DNA from: Wenyingzhuangia heitensis | Lineage (GTDB): Bacteria; Bacteroidota; Bacteroidia; Flavobacteriales; Flavobacteriaceae | Assembly: GCF_011762155.1 (NCBI RefSeq) | Contig: NZ_JAASQL010000001.1 | Location: 372,001 to 436,000 of the forward strand | Reading direction: 5' to 3' | Length of the DNA: 64,000 nucleotides | Part shown: positions 43,360 through 52,767 of the stretch, piece after piece | Numbering within the stretch: position 1 is the stretch's first letter | Layout of the letters: each line of letters begins with the position of its first letter | Position numbers and translations under genes: made by a program | The notes under the pieces: generated by a model | What the model was told of the DNA's origin: nothing | The model's input: the letters and a program-made list of their open reading frames with translations, nothing else | Databases searched by the model: none

Positions 43360-46300
43360 ATGAATAAAATCTTTTATCGACTAGATAAACAGCATGAAAG
43401 TATGTTTACTAGTGTCGAATGGAAAATTATGAGAGTATTTATATTATTTATTGTAATTGGCTTAGGGTCTGTGTATGCAAACATTCCTTACTCTCAAGAA
43501 AAAATTGACTTAGATGTTAAAAACATTTCGCTAGAAAATCTTTTTAAAGAAATTCAGGGCAAGAGTAAATATGTCTTTTTCTACAAAGATGAAATTATAG
43601 ATGAGAATGTTAAAATTACTCTACAGTTAAAAAATGCTGAGTTGCAAGAGGTTTTAAATCAGTCTTTTAAAAAAACAAACCTAGACTATGTAGTTGCCGA
43701 TAGACAGGTAATTGTAAAAGAAAAAGAAATTGTAAAAGTAAAACTAGATCAACAACAAGTAGCCATTAAAGGTACCGTAACCGATGAGTTTGGAATGCCA
43801 ATCCCTGGAGCCAATGTTGTGGTTAAAGGAACCACCAAAGGAACCATTACCGATTTTGATGGAAATTATCAGTTAAATATTAGTGATAAGAATGCAATAT
43901 TGGTTTTTTCTTACGTAGGTTATAAAGACAAAGAAGTAGCTGTAGATAACCAAACCGTAGTAAATGTTGTTTTACAGCAAGATGTAAGCGAGCTAGATGC
44001 TGTGGTAATGGTAGGTTATGGATCTGTAAAAAAATCGGATGTTACGGGTGCGGTTGCCTCTGTTTCAACTGAAGAAATTAGTAAAACACAAAACACTTCT
44101 ATTGCACAAGCTATACAAGGTAGAGCAGCAGGGGTTACAGTTTCTAAAACCTCAGGAGCACCAGGAGCTAATCCAACAGTTAGAATTAGAGGAGTAGGAA
44201 CGGTAAACAATGCAGATCCTTTGTATGTGGTAGATGGAATTCCGATCAATGATATTTCTAGTATTAATATGGAGGATGCAAAATCTATAGAGGTTTTAAA
44301 AGATGCATCTGCTACTGCTATTTACGGATCTAGAGGTGCAAATGGAGTGGTTTTAATAACAACCAAAACAGGTAAAAAAGGAGCACCTACCATTAGTTAT
44401 AGAACCTATGTAGGAGTTCAGAACAGAATAGACAATTTGGATGTGTTAAACGCAGAACAATGGGCTACAATGTATAATGAAGGTTTGGCCAATGATGGAA
44501 GTCCTTTAGATCCTGACTTGCTAAATCCATCATCTTTAACTTCTCAGAATTGGAAAGATTTAGCTTATAGAACAGGAATTCAGCAAAACCATCAGCTGTC
44601 ATTTTCTGGAGGTACAGATAAATCTAGTTACTACGTTTCTTTTGGATATATAGATCAAAAAGGAGTTGTAAAAGAATCTTCTTATGAGAGAACTAATTTT
44701 AGAGTGAATAATACCTATCAAATAAAACCTAAGGTTAAAATAGGTCATAATATTCAATATGCCAATGCAAAAAAAGAATCCGTACAAGAGTTTGGAAACT
44801 CAACAAGTAGGGCAGCCTTTTTAGGGTATTTAAATGATCCTGTATCTCCTATATACAATGCAGATGGTTCTTATGCAGCCTCTCAATACAACTCCATTGT
44901 AGGAAACCCTTTAGCTTTAATTGAGTATGGAACAACTCCAACAACAAACGAAAGCTTTTTAGGAAACCTATTTTTAGAGGCGGATATTGTAAAAGGATTA
45001 ACGTTTAAGTCTAACTTAGGTTTACAGATAAATAATACCAAAGTAGACAGGTTTGTGCCTGCTTATTTTGTTTCTGGAGTTGCAAATGCCCCTTTAAGTA
45101 CGTATACTTTAAACAGGAATGAGAATAGAGTTTTTATCTTATCAAATACATTAAACTACAATACTACCATTGCAAAAAAACACAATGTTAATGTCTTGTT
45201 AGGACAAGAAATTCAAGAGTTGAACTCTAACAATGTAAACACAAGTCGTAACGGAATTCCAGAAAGTGTTGCCAATCCTACGTTAGAAGCAGGAGATGTG
45301 TCTACAGCTGCTGCAACAGGAACCATTTCAGAATCTAAGTTATTATCATTCTTCGGAAGATTTAATTACAACTACGATGATCGTTATTTAATAACGGGTA
45401 CTTACAGAATGGATGGATCTTCTCGTTTTGGAGCTAATAACCGATGGGCACAGTTCCCTTCTTTAGCATTAGGGTGGAATATTCATAAAGAAGATTTTTA
45501 TGACATTGATTTTATGAATCAATTAAAATTTCGTGCAGGTTGGGGAGAAACAGGAAATCAAAACATTCCAAATACAGCCATCTACAATACATTAAATATC
45601 GGAACAAATTATGTGTACGGATCGGATCAAGCTACTTCTTTAGGAGTTGCTCCTTTAACTCCAGGAAATGCTGATTTAAAATGGGAAACTACCATTACTA
45701 AAAACATAGGTTTAGATTTTGCTTTTTTGAATAACTCAATCACATTTACAGCAGATTATTTTATAAAGAATACTACAGATATGTTAATGCCTACTCCTAT
45801 TTTAATTTCATCAGGATATATTAATAGTCCTTATACAAATGCGGGTGATATTGAAAATAAGGGATTAGAGTTTACTGCAAATTACAAGAAAATAATCAAT
45901 GATTTTTCTTTTAACGTAGGAGGAAACATCTCTTTTATTAAAAACAAGGTAGTAAAATTAGCTACAGACGGAAGTATTATTCAAACAGGAACGGCTCAAA
46001 GTGGGTTGAACAATTTAAGTAGAACCGAGGCAGGACATTCGTTAGCTTCTTTTTATGGATATGAAATGATTGGTTTGTTCCAAAATCAAGATGAAATAGA
46101 TAATTATGCAAGTTTGCCTAATGTTCAACCAGGAGATGTTAAGTATAGAGATGTAAATAATGATGGTGTAATTGATGATGATGACAGAAAGTATATAGGT
46201 TCTCCGTTACCAAAATTTACGTACGGAATTAATTTAGACATGAATTACAAACAATTTGATTTTACAGCCTTTTTTCAGGGAAGCTATGGAAACAAAATAT

Positions 46301-46713
46301 TTAATGCGAGTGATTATGATTTAAAAGGAGATTTATCTACAAACTTAAACACAAGTATGCTAAATAGATGGACGGGAGAGGGAACATCAAACTCCATTCC
46401 TAGAGCTACATTTACCAATTTATCAAGCAACTCTATTGTATCAAGTAGATTTGTACAAGACGGTTCTTATTTACGATTAAAAAATGTTCAATTAGGATAT
46501 TCTTTACCTAAATCTTTTTTAAAGAAAACGTCTATTACCAAGTTACGTATGTATGCTTCAGCTCAAAACTTAATCACCTTTACAGATTATGATGGTTTAG
46601 ATCCCGAAGTAGGTGTAGATGGATCAACGGGTAGTCCTTTAGATATCGGGATTGATAGAGGTAGATATCCTTCTGTGAGAACACTTTCTTTAGGATTTGA
46701 TATTAACTTTTAA
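43360..46713 (+). CDS. SusC/RagA-type TonB-linked outer membrane transporter, module 3, with STN domain
   Basis: 1117 residues from the ATG at 43360 (an in-frame TTG at 43345 is less likely). The N-terminal extension (NKIFYRLDKQHESMFTSVEWK) differs from SusC1 and SusC2. STN domain about 45-95, carboxypeptidase-regulatory domain about 135-215, plug (QAIQGRAAGVTVSKTSG, PLYVVDGIPINDISS, SIEVLKDASATAIYGSRGANGVV) and barrel ending SLGFDINF. The plug and barrel follow SusC1 almost block by block, while the regulatory-like domain follows SusC2. It pairs with SusD3, 2-11 nt downstream. Confidence 0.95.
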   Translation: MNKIFYRLDKQHESMFTSVEWKIMRVFILFIVIGLGSVYANIPYSQEKIDLDVKNISLENLFKEIQGKSKYVFFYKDEIIDENVKITLQLKNAELQEVLNQSFKKTNLDYVVADRQVIVKEKEIVKVKLDQQQVAIKGTVTDEFGMPIPGANVVVKGTTKGTITDFDGNYQLNISDKNAILVFSYVGYKDKEVAVDNQTVVNVVLQQDVSELDAVVMVGYGSVKKSDVTGAVASVSTEEISKTQNTSIAQAIQGRAAGVTVSKTSGAPGANPTVRIRGVGTVNNADPLYVVDGIPINDISSINMEDAKSIEVLKDASATAIYGSRGANGVVLITTKTGKKGAPTISYRTYVGVQNRIDNLDVLNAEQWATMYNEGLANDGSPLDPDLLNPSSLTSQNWKDLAYRTGIQQNHQLSFSGGTDKSSYYVSFGYIDQKGVVKESSYERTNFRVNNTYQIKPKVKIGHNIQYANAKKESVQEFGNSTSRAAFLGYLNDPVSPIYNADGSYAASQYNSIVGNPLALIEYGTTPTTNESFLGNLFLEADIVKGLTFKSNLGLQINNTKVDRFVPAYFVSGVANAPLSTYTLNRNENRVFILSNTLNYNTTIAKKHNVNVLLGQEIQELNSNNVNTSRNGIPESVANPTLEAGDVSTAAATGTISESKLLSFFGRFNYNYDDRYLITGTYRMDGSSRFGANNRWAQFPSLALGWNIHKEDFYDIDFMNQLKFRAGWGETGNQNIPNTAIYNTLNIGTNYVYGSDQATSLGVAPLTPGNADLKWETTITKNIGLDFAFLNNSITFTADYFIKNTTDMLMPTPILISSGYINSPYTNAGDIENKGLEFTANYKKIINDFSFNVGGNISFIKNKVVKLATDGSIIQTGTAQSGLNNLSRTEAGHSLASFYGYEMIGLFQNQDEIDNYASLPNVQPGDVKYRDVNNDGVIDDDDRKYIGSPLPKFTYGINLDMNYKQFDFTAFFQGSYGNKIFNASDYDLKGDLSTNLNTSMLNRWTGEGTSNSIPRATFTNLSSNSIVSSRFVQDGSYLRLKNVQLGYSLPKSFLKKTSITKLRMYASAQNLITFTDYDGLDPEVGVDGSTGSPLDIGIDRGRYPSVRTLSLGFDINF
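43891..43955 (+). repeat. near-identical DNA block shared with susC2
   Basis: Counterpart of 37608-37672, with three differences in 65 bases. It lies just upstream of the point where the sequence switches to resembling susC1. Confidence 0.8.
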
Positions 46714-46724
46714 AAATGACGAAG

Positions 46725-48209
46725 ATGAAAAAAATAGATATTAGAAATAAAAGGAGTTTATCTTGTTTAGTAATTGTTTTATTACTGACGGTTACATCAT
46801 GTAGTGATGATTACTTAGATGTAGATGCTTATGGTAAACCTGTAACAGAAAATTTTTACAAGACTCCAGAAGATATGGATCAAGCGTTAGGAGCTGCTTA
46901 TTATCCAATGAGTGAACAGTATACATCGTATCAACAAGTTTGGTCTTCAGATTTGTTTATGGGAGATATAGGAACAGATGACCATTTAAAAGGAGGCCTT
47001 AAGTTAGGAGATGTTCCTTTTTTATTACAAAAGCAACAATTTAACCTAACTCCCTCTAATCCTTATTTAGAAGCTAGATGGAGAATACAGTTTAATGGAA
47101 TTTTATATGCCAATTTAATTTTAGATAAAATAGATGCGGTTGAGTTTGACGATGCTGAAAGAAAAAAAGAACTTAAAGCAGAGGCTTATTTCTTACGAGC
47201 TTACTATTATTTTTATTTGGTGAATTTTTATGGAGGAGTTCCGTTGTACGACACAGCTTTATCATTTGATGAAGTGAACCTTGCAAGAGCAACTGAAGAA
47301 GAAACGTATGCTTTTATAGAAGAAGATCTTAAAAAAGCAATACAAGATTTACCTTCTAGATTTGATAAAGGAAGTGAGTATTTAGGGCATGCAGATAAAG
47401 GAGCAGCCTTAGGTTTAATGATGCGTGTTTCTTTGTACCAAAACAAAATGGATCAGGTAAAAACTTATGGAGAACAATTGTTTATGATCCCTTATGATTT
47501 GGTTGATTTAACGTCAATTTTTCAGCCAGAAGGTGAGTGGAATACTGAATCTATTTTTGAGATTAATTATTCTTCTAACACAAGTAAATTAGGAACTAGT
47601 GTGCCTAAGCAAATGATGCCAAGAACTCCAGAGGATAAAGGATTTGGTTTTTCACAAATTAAGGAGGACTTAATTAATGCTTATGAGACAGGAGATCCTA
47701 GATTAGATGCTTACTATTATTCAATTTCAGACTCTAGTATATATGGTACAGGTTGGTACAACAGAAAATATTCTTGGGCTCCTTTTAGCAACTATCAAAA
47801 GCCAACGGTAGGAGGGCTTTTAAATAGTGAGGAAAATGTTCGTGTAATAAGATTGGCTGATGCTTATTTAATGTATGCAGAGGCTATTTATACCACAAAC
47901 CCAACAACGGCTATAGAGTATGTAAATAGAGTTAGAACACGAGCTAGAGAAAATGGAGGAGCAGGAAATTTAATCCCAGCAGATTTACCATTAACCTTAA
48001 CAGGAGATACTTTGCGTGATGCTATTTACAAAGAAAGACGTTTAGAATTAGCGGGAGAAGGTTTAAGGTTTTACGATTTGTTAAGAACAGGAAGAGCAAG
48101 CACTGTGTTAAGTGGTTTAGGATTTCAGTCTGGCAAAAATGAGGTAATGCCTATACCTTATTCACAAATCCAATTGTCTAAAGGTGTGTTAACACAAAAT
48201 AATTATTAG
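46725..48209 (+). CDS. SusD/RagB-type surface glycan-binding lipoprotein, module 3
   Basis: 494 residues from the ATG at 46725 (46716 is also possible). Lipobox with C26 (LLLTVTSC) followed by SDDYLD, an acidic surface-export signal. Conserved SusD stretches: RKKELKAEAYFLRAYYYFYLVNFYGGVPL, DKGAALGLMMRVSLYQNKMDQVKTYGEQL, RRLELAGEGLRFYDLLRTGRA, and the C-terminus LSKGVLTQNNY, which SusD1 shares almost exactly. It is a close paralog of SusD1 and likely binds a related glycan. The shared-motif terminator follows at 48232. Confidence 0.94.
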   Translation: MKKIDIRNKRSLSCLVIVLLLTVTSCSDDYLDVDAYGKPVTENFYKTPEDMDQALGAAYYPMSEQYTSYQQVWSSDLFMGDIGTDDHLKGGLKLGDVPFLLQKQQFNLTPSNPYLEARWRIQFNGILYANLILDKIDAVEFDDAERKKELKAEAYFLRAYYYFYLVNFYGGVPLYDTALSFDEVNLARATEEETYAFIEEDLKKAIQDLPSRFDKGSEYLGHADKGAALGLMMRVSLYQNKMDQVKTYGEQLFMIPYDLVDLTSIFQPEGEWNTESIFEINYSSNTSKLGTSVPKQMMPRTPEDKGFGFSQIKEDLINAYETGDPRLDAYYYSISDSSIYGTGWYNRKYSWAPFSNYQKPTVGGLLNSEENVRVIRLADAYLMYAEAIYTTNPTTAIEYVNRVRTRARENGGAGNLIPADLPLTLTGDTLRDAIYKERRLELAGEGLRFYDLLRTGRASTVLSGLGFQSGKNEVMPIPYSQIQLSKGVLTQNNY

Positions 48210-48231
48210 AAAATAGTAGTAGTTTTTATAG

Positions 48232-48290
48232 TTTAGTTAGTTTCTTAAGCTCAATCAAATTTAAAAATTTGGTTGGGCTTAAGTGTTTTT
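48232..48290 (+). terminator. terminator after susD3, preceded by the TTTAGTTAGTTT motif
   Basis: A long stem (48244-48262 with 48265-48283) with G-U pairs and a T-run to 48290. TTTAGTTAGTTT at 48232-48243 matches the first 12 bases of the copies after susD1 and susD2 and leads directly into the stem. Confidence 0.85.
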
Positions 48291-48388
48291 ATAGAGTCGT
48301 TTACGTGGGTTTTTTGCCTTTTTAACAAGCGCTCGTTTCAGGTTTTTAATGTTATAAAAACCTAAATAGAACGTTAAGTTTGGCAAGG

Positions 48389-48433
48389 TGTTAAATATTA
48401 ACATCCGGTTTGTTTAGATGATAAATAGTTTTG
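48389..48433 (+). promoter_or_regulatory. promoter and palindrome of the Oar-like receptor gene
   Basis: A full -7 match TAGTTTTG at 48426-48433, 28 nt before the ATG. A perfect palindrome TGTTAAATATTAACA lies at 48389-48403, centred about 41 bases upstream of the presumed start point. That is where a Crp/Fnr-type activator would bind next to polymerase. The half-sites TGTTA/TAACA resemble that family's TGTnA pattern, though with a 5-bp centre. Confidence 0.45.
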
Positions 48434-48461
48434 TCGCATCAAAACAAACAAACACATTAAA

Positions 48462-51400
48462 ATGAAAACTTTTAAAATTATTACGGTCTTAGTTGCAGTA
48501 CTCTTTGGAACTGTAAAGACGTATTCACAATCGACCAATGCATCGATCAAAGGTAAATTTACCGATGCTACTGGGGATCCTTTAATGGGAGTTACCGTTC
48601 TTATAGAAAACACTTCTACAGGTTTTAAAACCGCAACGAGCTCTAACATGGAGGGGGATTTTATTTTACAACAGTTGCCATTAGGAGGTCCTTATGTTTT
48701 TAATGCTTCTTATATTGGTTTTACCAGTGTAACTCGTAACGATTTGGAATTAAATCAAAATGATGAGATTACCTTAAAAATTAAGATGGAAGAAAACATC
48801 AACAATTTAGAAGCGGTAGTTTTAAAAAGTGATGGAATTTCTAAACGTATCAAACAATTAGGAGCTTCTACAAAAATTAGCAGTCAGCAAATTAAAAACC
48901 TACCTGCAGAAGGAAGAAACTTTACAAGATTAACTAGCTTGTCTCCATTACAAGGAGGAGGTTCCTTAAACTTAGGAGGTCAAAGAAGTACGTCTACCAA
49001 CGTAACTATAGATGGTGCCAATGCAAGAAATACCTTAACTGCGGGAGAGGTAGGTAGAGGACCCTTTACCATTTCTCAAGAAGCCATTAGAGAATTTGAA
49101 GTTTCTACCAACGATTATACAGTAACTCAAGGTCGTCAGAGTGGAGGTTCTTTAAACGCAGTAACCAAATCGGGTACTAACGAGTTTCATGGGAGTGCAT
49201 TTTCTTATTACAGAGCAGATGCTTTACAGAGTAAGTACAACATTAGAGGACAAGATAGAACAGCAGATTTTTATACTTTACAAACAGGTGTAAGCTTAGG
49301 AGGTCCTATTATTAAAGATAAATTGCACTTTTTTGCAACGTACGAAAGACAAGATGCTGGTAGTCCTGTAACAATTGCAGACATTCAGTCTGAAGATGAT
49401 GAAAATAATTATGGAATTACTCAAGAAAACTTAGATAGATTTTTAGACATTGCTAGAACGCAATATGGAGTGAGTAACGAGCAACAAGTAGGTCAGTTTG
49501 ATAGAGAAACGACAGCAAACAACTTATTTGTAAGGTTAGATTGGCAAATTAATGACAAGCACACTTTAACGCTTAGAAACTTGTTTAACAAGTACAGTAG
49601 TCCTATGAATACTAGTGACAATTCTGATTTTGAAATAGCAGAAACTTGGTCTGATTTTGAATCACATGAAAACAGTACTTTGTTGTCTTTGCGTTCTAAA
49701 TTTTCAAAAGATGTAACTAACGAATTTAAATTGCAATATCAACATGCAGAACGTGGATATTTACCAAGTTCTCAGTTACCAAGTGCTAACATTCCACGTG
49801 CTATTGTAGATGTAACATCAGACTTGCCAAACGGAAACACAAGATCTAGAACTGTTCAATTAGGAGGACAACGTTATTCCCCAGAAACTAACTTAGAGAA
49901 ACAAGTTCACATTGCCAATACCACTTACTTAAATAAAGATAAAGTAAACTTTACGTTTGGAACAGATAACACAATTACTTATTTAGAAACTTTATTGTCT
50001 AACGAGCAAAACGGTCGTTTCTTTTTTGATTCTTTAGATGATTTTGAAAACGGTGTCGCAAGTCGTTATGCTAGAGAAGTACCTTTAAACGGTGTTGCTC
50101 CAGTGGTAGAACAGACTGTGTATGATTTGTCTTTGTTTGCAGAAGCAGATTTTAACATTCATAAAGATGTAAACGTAATTGCAGGTTTGCGTTGGGATGC
50201 AACTATTTTTTCAGAAGCAGGAGAATTTAATCCCGTGGTATATGAAGAGTTAGGTATTAGAACAGACAACCAACCAACGGATTTTAACAACATTCAGCCA
50301 AGGTTACAGTTTACTTGGAATGTTAACGGAAATGACAAAGATATTTTAAAGCTTGGAGGAGGAGTTTTTTCTTCACAACCCCATTATTATGCACAAGTAA
50401 ACAACATTCAAAATAGCGGAATGTTGTTAGGAGCTATTGATGTATCAGGAGCAAATGTACCAACACCAGATTTTGAAGCTTATAGACAAAATCCATCAAC
50501 AGTACCAGGAGTACCAGCAGGTGAAACTCCATTTTCTACGATTAATGCAGTGAGTGATGATTTTGAAGTGCCAACTACTTACAAAGCCAACTTAAACTAT
50601 ACACACTTTTTTGACAACGGTATGTTTTTAGGAGTAAATGCTTTGTTAAGCCACACTACAAACAATTATACATATCAAGAAGCCAACTTAAAGGAGCAAC
50701 CTGAATTTACAACTCCAGAAGGAAGAGATGTTTTTGTACCCGCAAATACCATCGGTGCAAACGGAAGTATAGACTGGAAAAACTCTAGAAAGTCGGATAA
50801 GGTAGGTAGAGCTTTGTTATTAACATCTGATGGGATTTTAGATCAAACAGCTTTAATTATTAATGGAGGAGCAGAAATAGGAAAAGATGGATATGTAAAT
50901 GCAAGTGTAACTTTTAACAAAACCAAAGACAATTCTTCTTATAACTGTTGTGTAGCCAATACATCTACTTTTTTACCTGTAAAGGGAGATCCTAGAGATT
51001 TAAATTACGGATATTCTGACAATCATTTTGATACCAAAGTAATTGTTAACGGAGCAACGCCAACTTGGCAAGGGTTTAAATTAGGAGTTACAGCTATTGG
51101 TACAGGAGGATCTAGATATTCTTTTAAGGTAGATAACACAACAAGTGTGAATGGAGATTACAACTTAAGTAATGATATTGCTTATATCTATGATCCTAAA
51201 GACCCAAATACTCCAGCAGAAATTGTAGAAGCTTACAATCAAATTTTAAATGATCCTGAAACACCAAAAGAATACAAAGAGTATTTAAAGAATAGCTACG
51301 GAGGATTTGCAGAAAGAAACGGAGGTAAAAATCCATTCTATTTTACGGTAGATGTACGTTTGACCAAAGATATTAAATTGTACAAAAAACACAACTTACA

Positions 51401-51608
51401 ATTGTCTGCAGACGTATTTAACTTTGCGAATTTGTTAAATAAAGATTGGGGAGTAAGTCACAATTATGGTAATAGAGAATTGATGAAAGTAAATGGATTT
51501 AACCAAGCAACAAACTCTTACTCTTATGATGTGCAAACTGGGGCTGGTACAGAGCCAATAGGAGGTACACCTTGGAGATTACAAATTGGAGCTAAGTACT
51601 CTTTCTAA
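48462..51608 (+). CDS. Oar-like TonB-dependent receptor with carboxypeptidase-regulatory domain
   Basis: 1048 residues. Signal peptide (FKIITVLVAVLFGTVKTYSQ), one carboxypeptidase-regulatory domain (about 27-105; GKFTDATGDPLMGVTVLIENT), then plug (NLPAEGRNFTRLTSLSPL, NVTIDGANARN, FEVSTNDYTVTQGRQSGGSLNAVTKSGTNEFHGSAFSYYRAD, in parts) and a large barrel ending LQIGAKYSF. It lacks an STN domain and a SusD partner, which sets it apart from the three SusC proteins. The family includes Oar-like receptors that import proteins or large ligands. The gene 29 nt downstream is a PhoD-like phosphatase, so a phosphorylated ligand is possible. Confidence 0.9.
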   Translation: MKTFKIITVLVAVLFGTVKTYSQSTNASIKGKFTDATGDPLMGVTVLIENTSTGFKTATSSNMEGDFILQQLPLGGPYVFNASYIGFTSVTRNDLELNQNDEITLKIKMEENINNLEAVVLKSDGISKRIKQLGASTKISSQQIKNLPAEGRNFTRLTSLSPLQGGGSLNLGGQRSTSTNVTIDGANARNTLTAGEVGRGPFTISQEAIREFEVSTNDYTVTQGRQSGGSLNAVTKSGTNEFHGSAFSYYRADALQSKYNIRGQDRTADFYTLQTGVSLGGPIIKDKLHFFATYERQDAGSPVTIADIQSEDDENNYGITQENLDRFLDIARTQYGVSNEQQVGQFDRETTANNLFVRLDWQINDKHTLTLRNLFNKYSSPMNTSDNSDFEIAETWSDFESHENSTLLSLRSKFSKDVTNEFKLQYQHAERGYLPSSQLPSANIPRAIVDVTSDLPNGNTRSRTVQLGGQRYSPETNLEKQVHIANTTYLNKDKVNFTFGTDNTITYLETLLSNEQNGRFFFDSLDDFENGVASRYAREVPLNGVAPVVEQTVYDLSLFAEADFNIHKDVNVIAGLRWDATIFSEAGEFNPVVYEELGIRTDNQPTDFNNIQPRLQFTWNVNGNDKDILKLGGGVFSSQPHYYAQVNNIQNSGMLLGAIDVSGANVPTPDFEAYRQNPSTVPGVPAGETPFSTINAVSDDFEVPTTYKANLNYTHFFDNGMFLGVNALLSHTTNNYTYQEANLKEQPEFTTPEGRDVFVPANTIGANGSIDWKNSRKSDKVGRALLLTSDGILDQTALIINGGAEIGKDGYVNASVTFNKTKDNSSYNCCVANTSTFLPVKGDPRDLNYGYSDNHFDTKVIVNGATPTWQGFKLGVTAIGTGGSRYSFKVDNTTSVNGDYNLSNDIAYIYDPKDPNTPAEIVEAYNQILNDPETPKEYKEYLKNSYGGFAERNGGKNPFYFTVDVRLTKDIKLYKKHNLQLSADVFNFANLLNKDWGVSHNYGNRELMKVNGFNQATNSYSYDVQTGAGTEPIGGTPWRLQIGAKYSF

Positions 51609-51637
51609 TTTATTAAATCATTAAAAAAACAAATAAA

Positions 51638-52681
51638 ATGAAAAAAAATATACTTGTATTACTGTTTGCAGTTTCTATTGTATCCTGTAAAAGCACAAAT
51701 AATTCAAAGAACAGTTCATCAGAGAATTCAATAGAACGTCCAGAAACTACAACTAGTGATTTTACATTAACGTTTGGATCGTGTAATAAATCTAATAAAA
51801 CCAATGTTTTGTGGGATGATGTAGTCAGCTTAAATCCGGATGTATGGATTTGGGGAGGAGACAATATTTATGGAGATTCTGAGGACATGAACAAAATAAA
51901 ATCTGATTACGAATTGCAACACCAACAAAATGGATATGCAGAAGTAGTAAAAAGCACCAAGGTGATTGGTACTTGGGACGATCATGATTTTGGGAAAAAT
52001 GATGCGGGTGTAGAATTTCCTAAAAAGAAAGAAAGCCAACAATTGATGTTAGACTTTTTTGGAGTAGCTAAAAATTCTCCTAGAAGAACACAAGAAGGGG
52101 TGTATTATTCAGAAATTTTTAAAACAAACAAAGGAAGTATCAATGTAATTTTATTAGATACTCGTTATTTTAGAACGGGAATCTCAAAGGCTGAAATTAA
52201 CGGTTCTCAAGAAGGAAGAACTTTATTAGGAGTTGAACAATGGGAATGGTTACAAAATGAGTTACACAATTCTAACGCAGATTTTAATGTAATTGTAAGT
52301 AGTATTCAGACTATTGCCAAAGATCATCCTTATGAAAAATGGGCAAACTTTCCGAATGATAGAGAAAAGTTGTTAAACATGATTGCAACATCAAAAGCAA
52401 ACAATGTAATCTTGTTATCTGGAGATCGTCATATTTCTGAGTTCTCTAAGTTGGAGCGTGAAGGAATTGCTTATCCATTAATTGATTTTACTTCTAGTGG
52501 ATTGACTCATGCAAGTTTTAACTTTAAAGGAGAGCCTAATACGTTAAGAGAAGGAGAAGTGGTACACACACTTAGTTTTGGTGTTTTAGAATTTGACTTT
52601 GATCATAAAAAAGTAACCATGCAAATGCGTGGAGATCATAACGAGGTTCAACAAGAAATTGTGCAAGTATATCCGTTATAA
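51638..52681 (+). CDS. PhoD-like metallophosphatase lipoprotein
   Basis: 347 residues. Lipobox with C17 (FAVSIVSC) followed by KSTNNS, without an acidic surface-export stretch, so a periplasm-facing anchor is likely. Alkaline phosphatase D motifs: LTFGSCNKSN, WIWGGDNIYGD, GTWDDHDFGKNDAG, LLDTRYFR, IQTIAKDHP and LLSGDRHISEFS, supplying the metal ligands of the phosphatase core. It would release phosphate from organic esters or phosphodiesters. It lacks the N-terminal domain of Bacillus PhoD. It is probably co-transcribed with the receptor upstream and ends at a bidirectional terminator. Confidence 0.9.
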   Translation: MKKNILVLLFAVSIVSCKSTNNSKNSSSENSIERPETTTSDFTLTFGSCNKSNKTNVLWDDVVSLNPDVWIWGGDNIYGDSEDMNKIKSDYELQHQQNGYAEVVKSTKVIGTWDDHDFGKNDAGVEFPKKKESQQLMLDFFGVAKNSPRRTQEGVYYSEIFKTNKGSINVILLDTRYFRTGISKAEINGSQEGRTLLGVEQWEWLQNELHNSNADFNVIVSSIQTIAKDHPYEKWANFPNDREKLLNMIATSKANNVILLSGDRHISEFSKLEREGIAYPLIDFTSSGLTHASFNFKGEPNTLREGEVVHTLSFGVLEFDFDHKKVTMQMRGDHNEVQQEIVQVYPL

Positions 52682-52726
52682 AAATTATATAAAATAAGTT
52701 TTAGATTTTTTCAAGTTTTTTAAATT

Positions 52727-52760
52727 AAAAGGGCATTTCAATTACTGAAATGCCCTTTTT
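52727..52760. terminator. bidirectional terminator between the PhoD-like gene and the Crp/Fnr gene
   Basis: A perfect 14-bp stem (52727-52740 with 52746-52759, core GGGCATTTCA) with a 5-nt loop, A-run on the left and T-run on the right. Confidence 0.92.
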
Positions 52761-52767
52761 TAATTAA

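Noticed and set aside
27270-48209. A mobile element or recent horizontal insertion carrying the SusCD array
   Set aside because: I found no integrase, transposase, tRNA boundary or flanking direct repeat, and base composition looks like the neighbours. Internal duplication explains the similarity.
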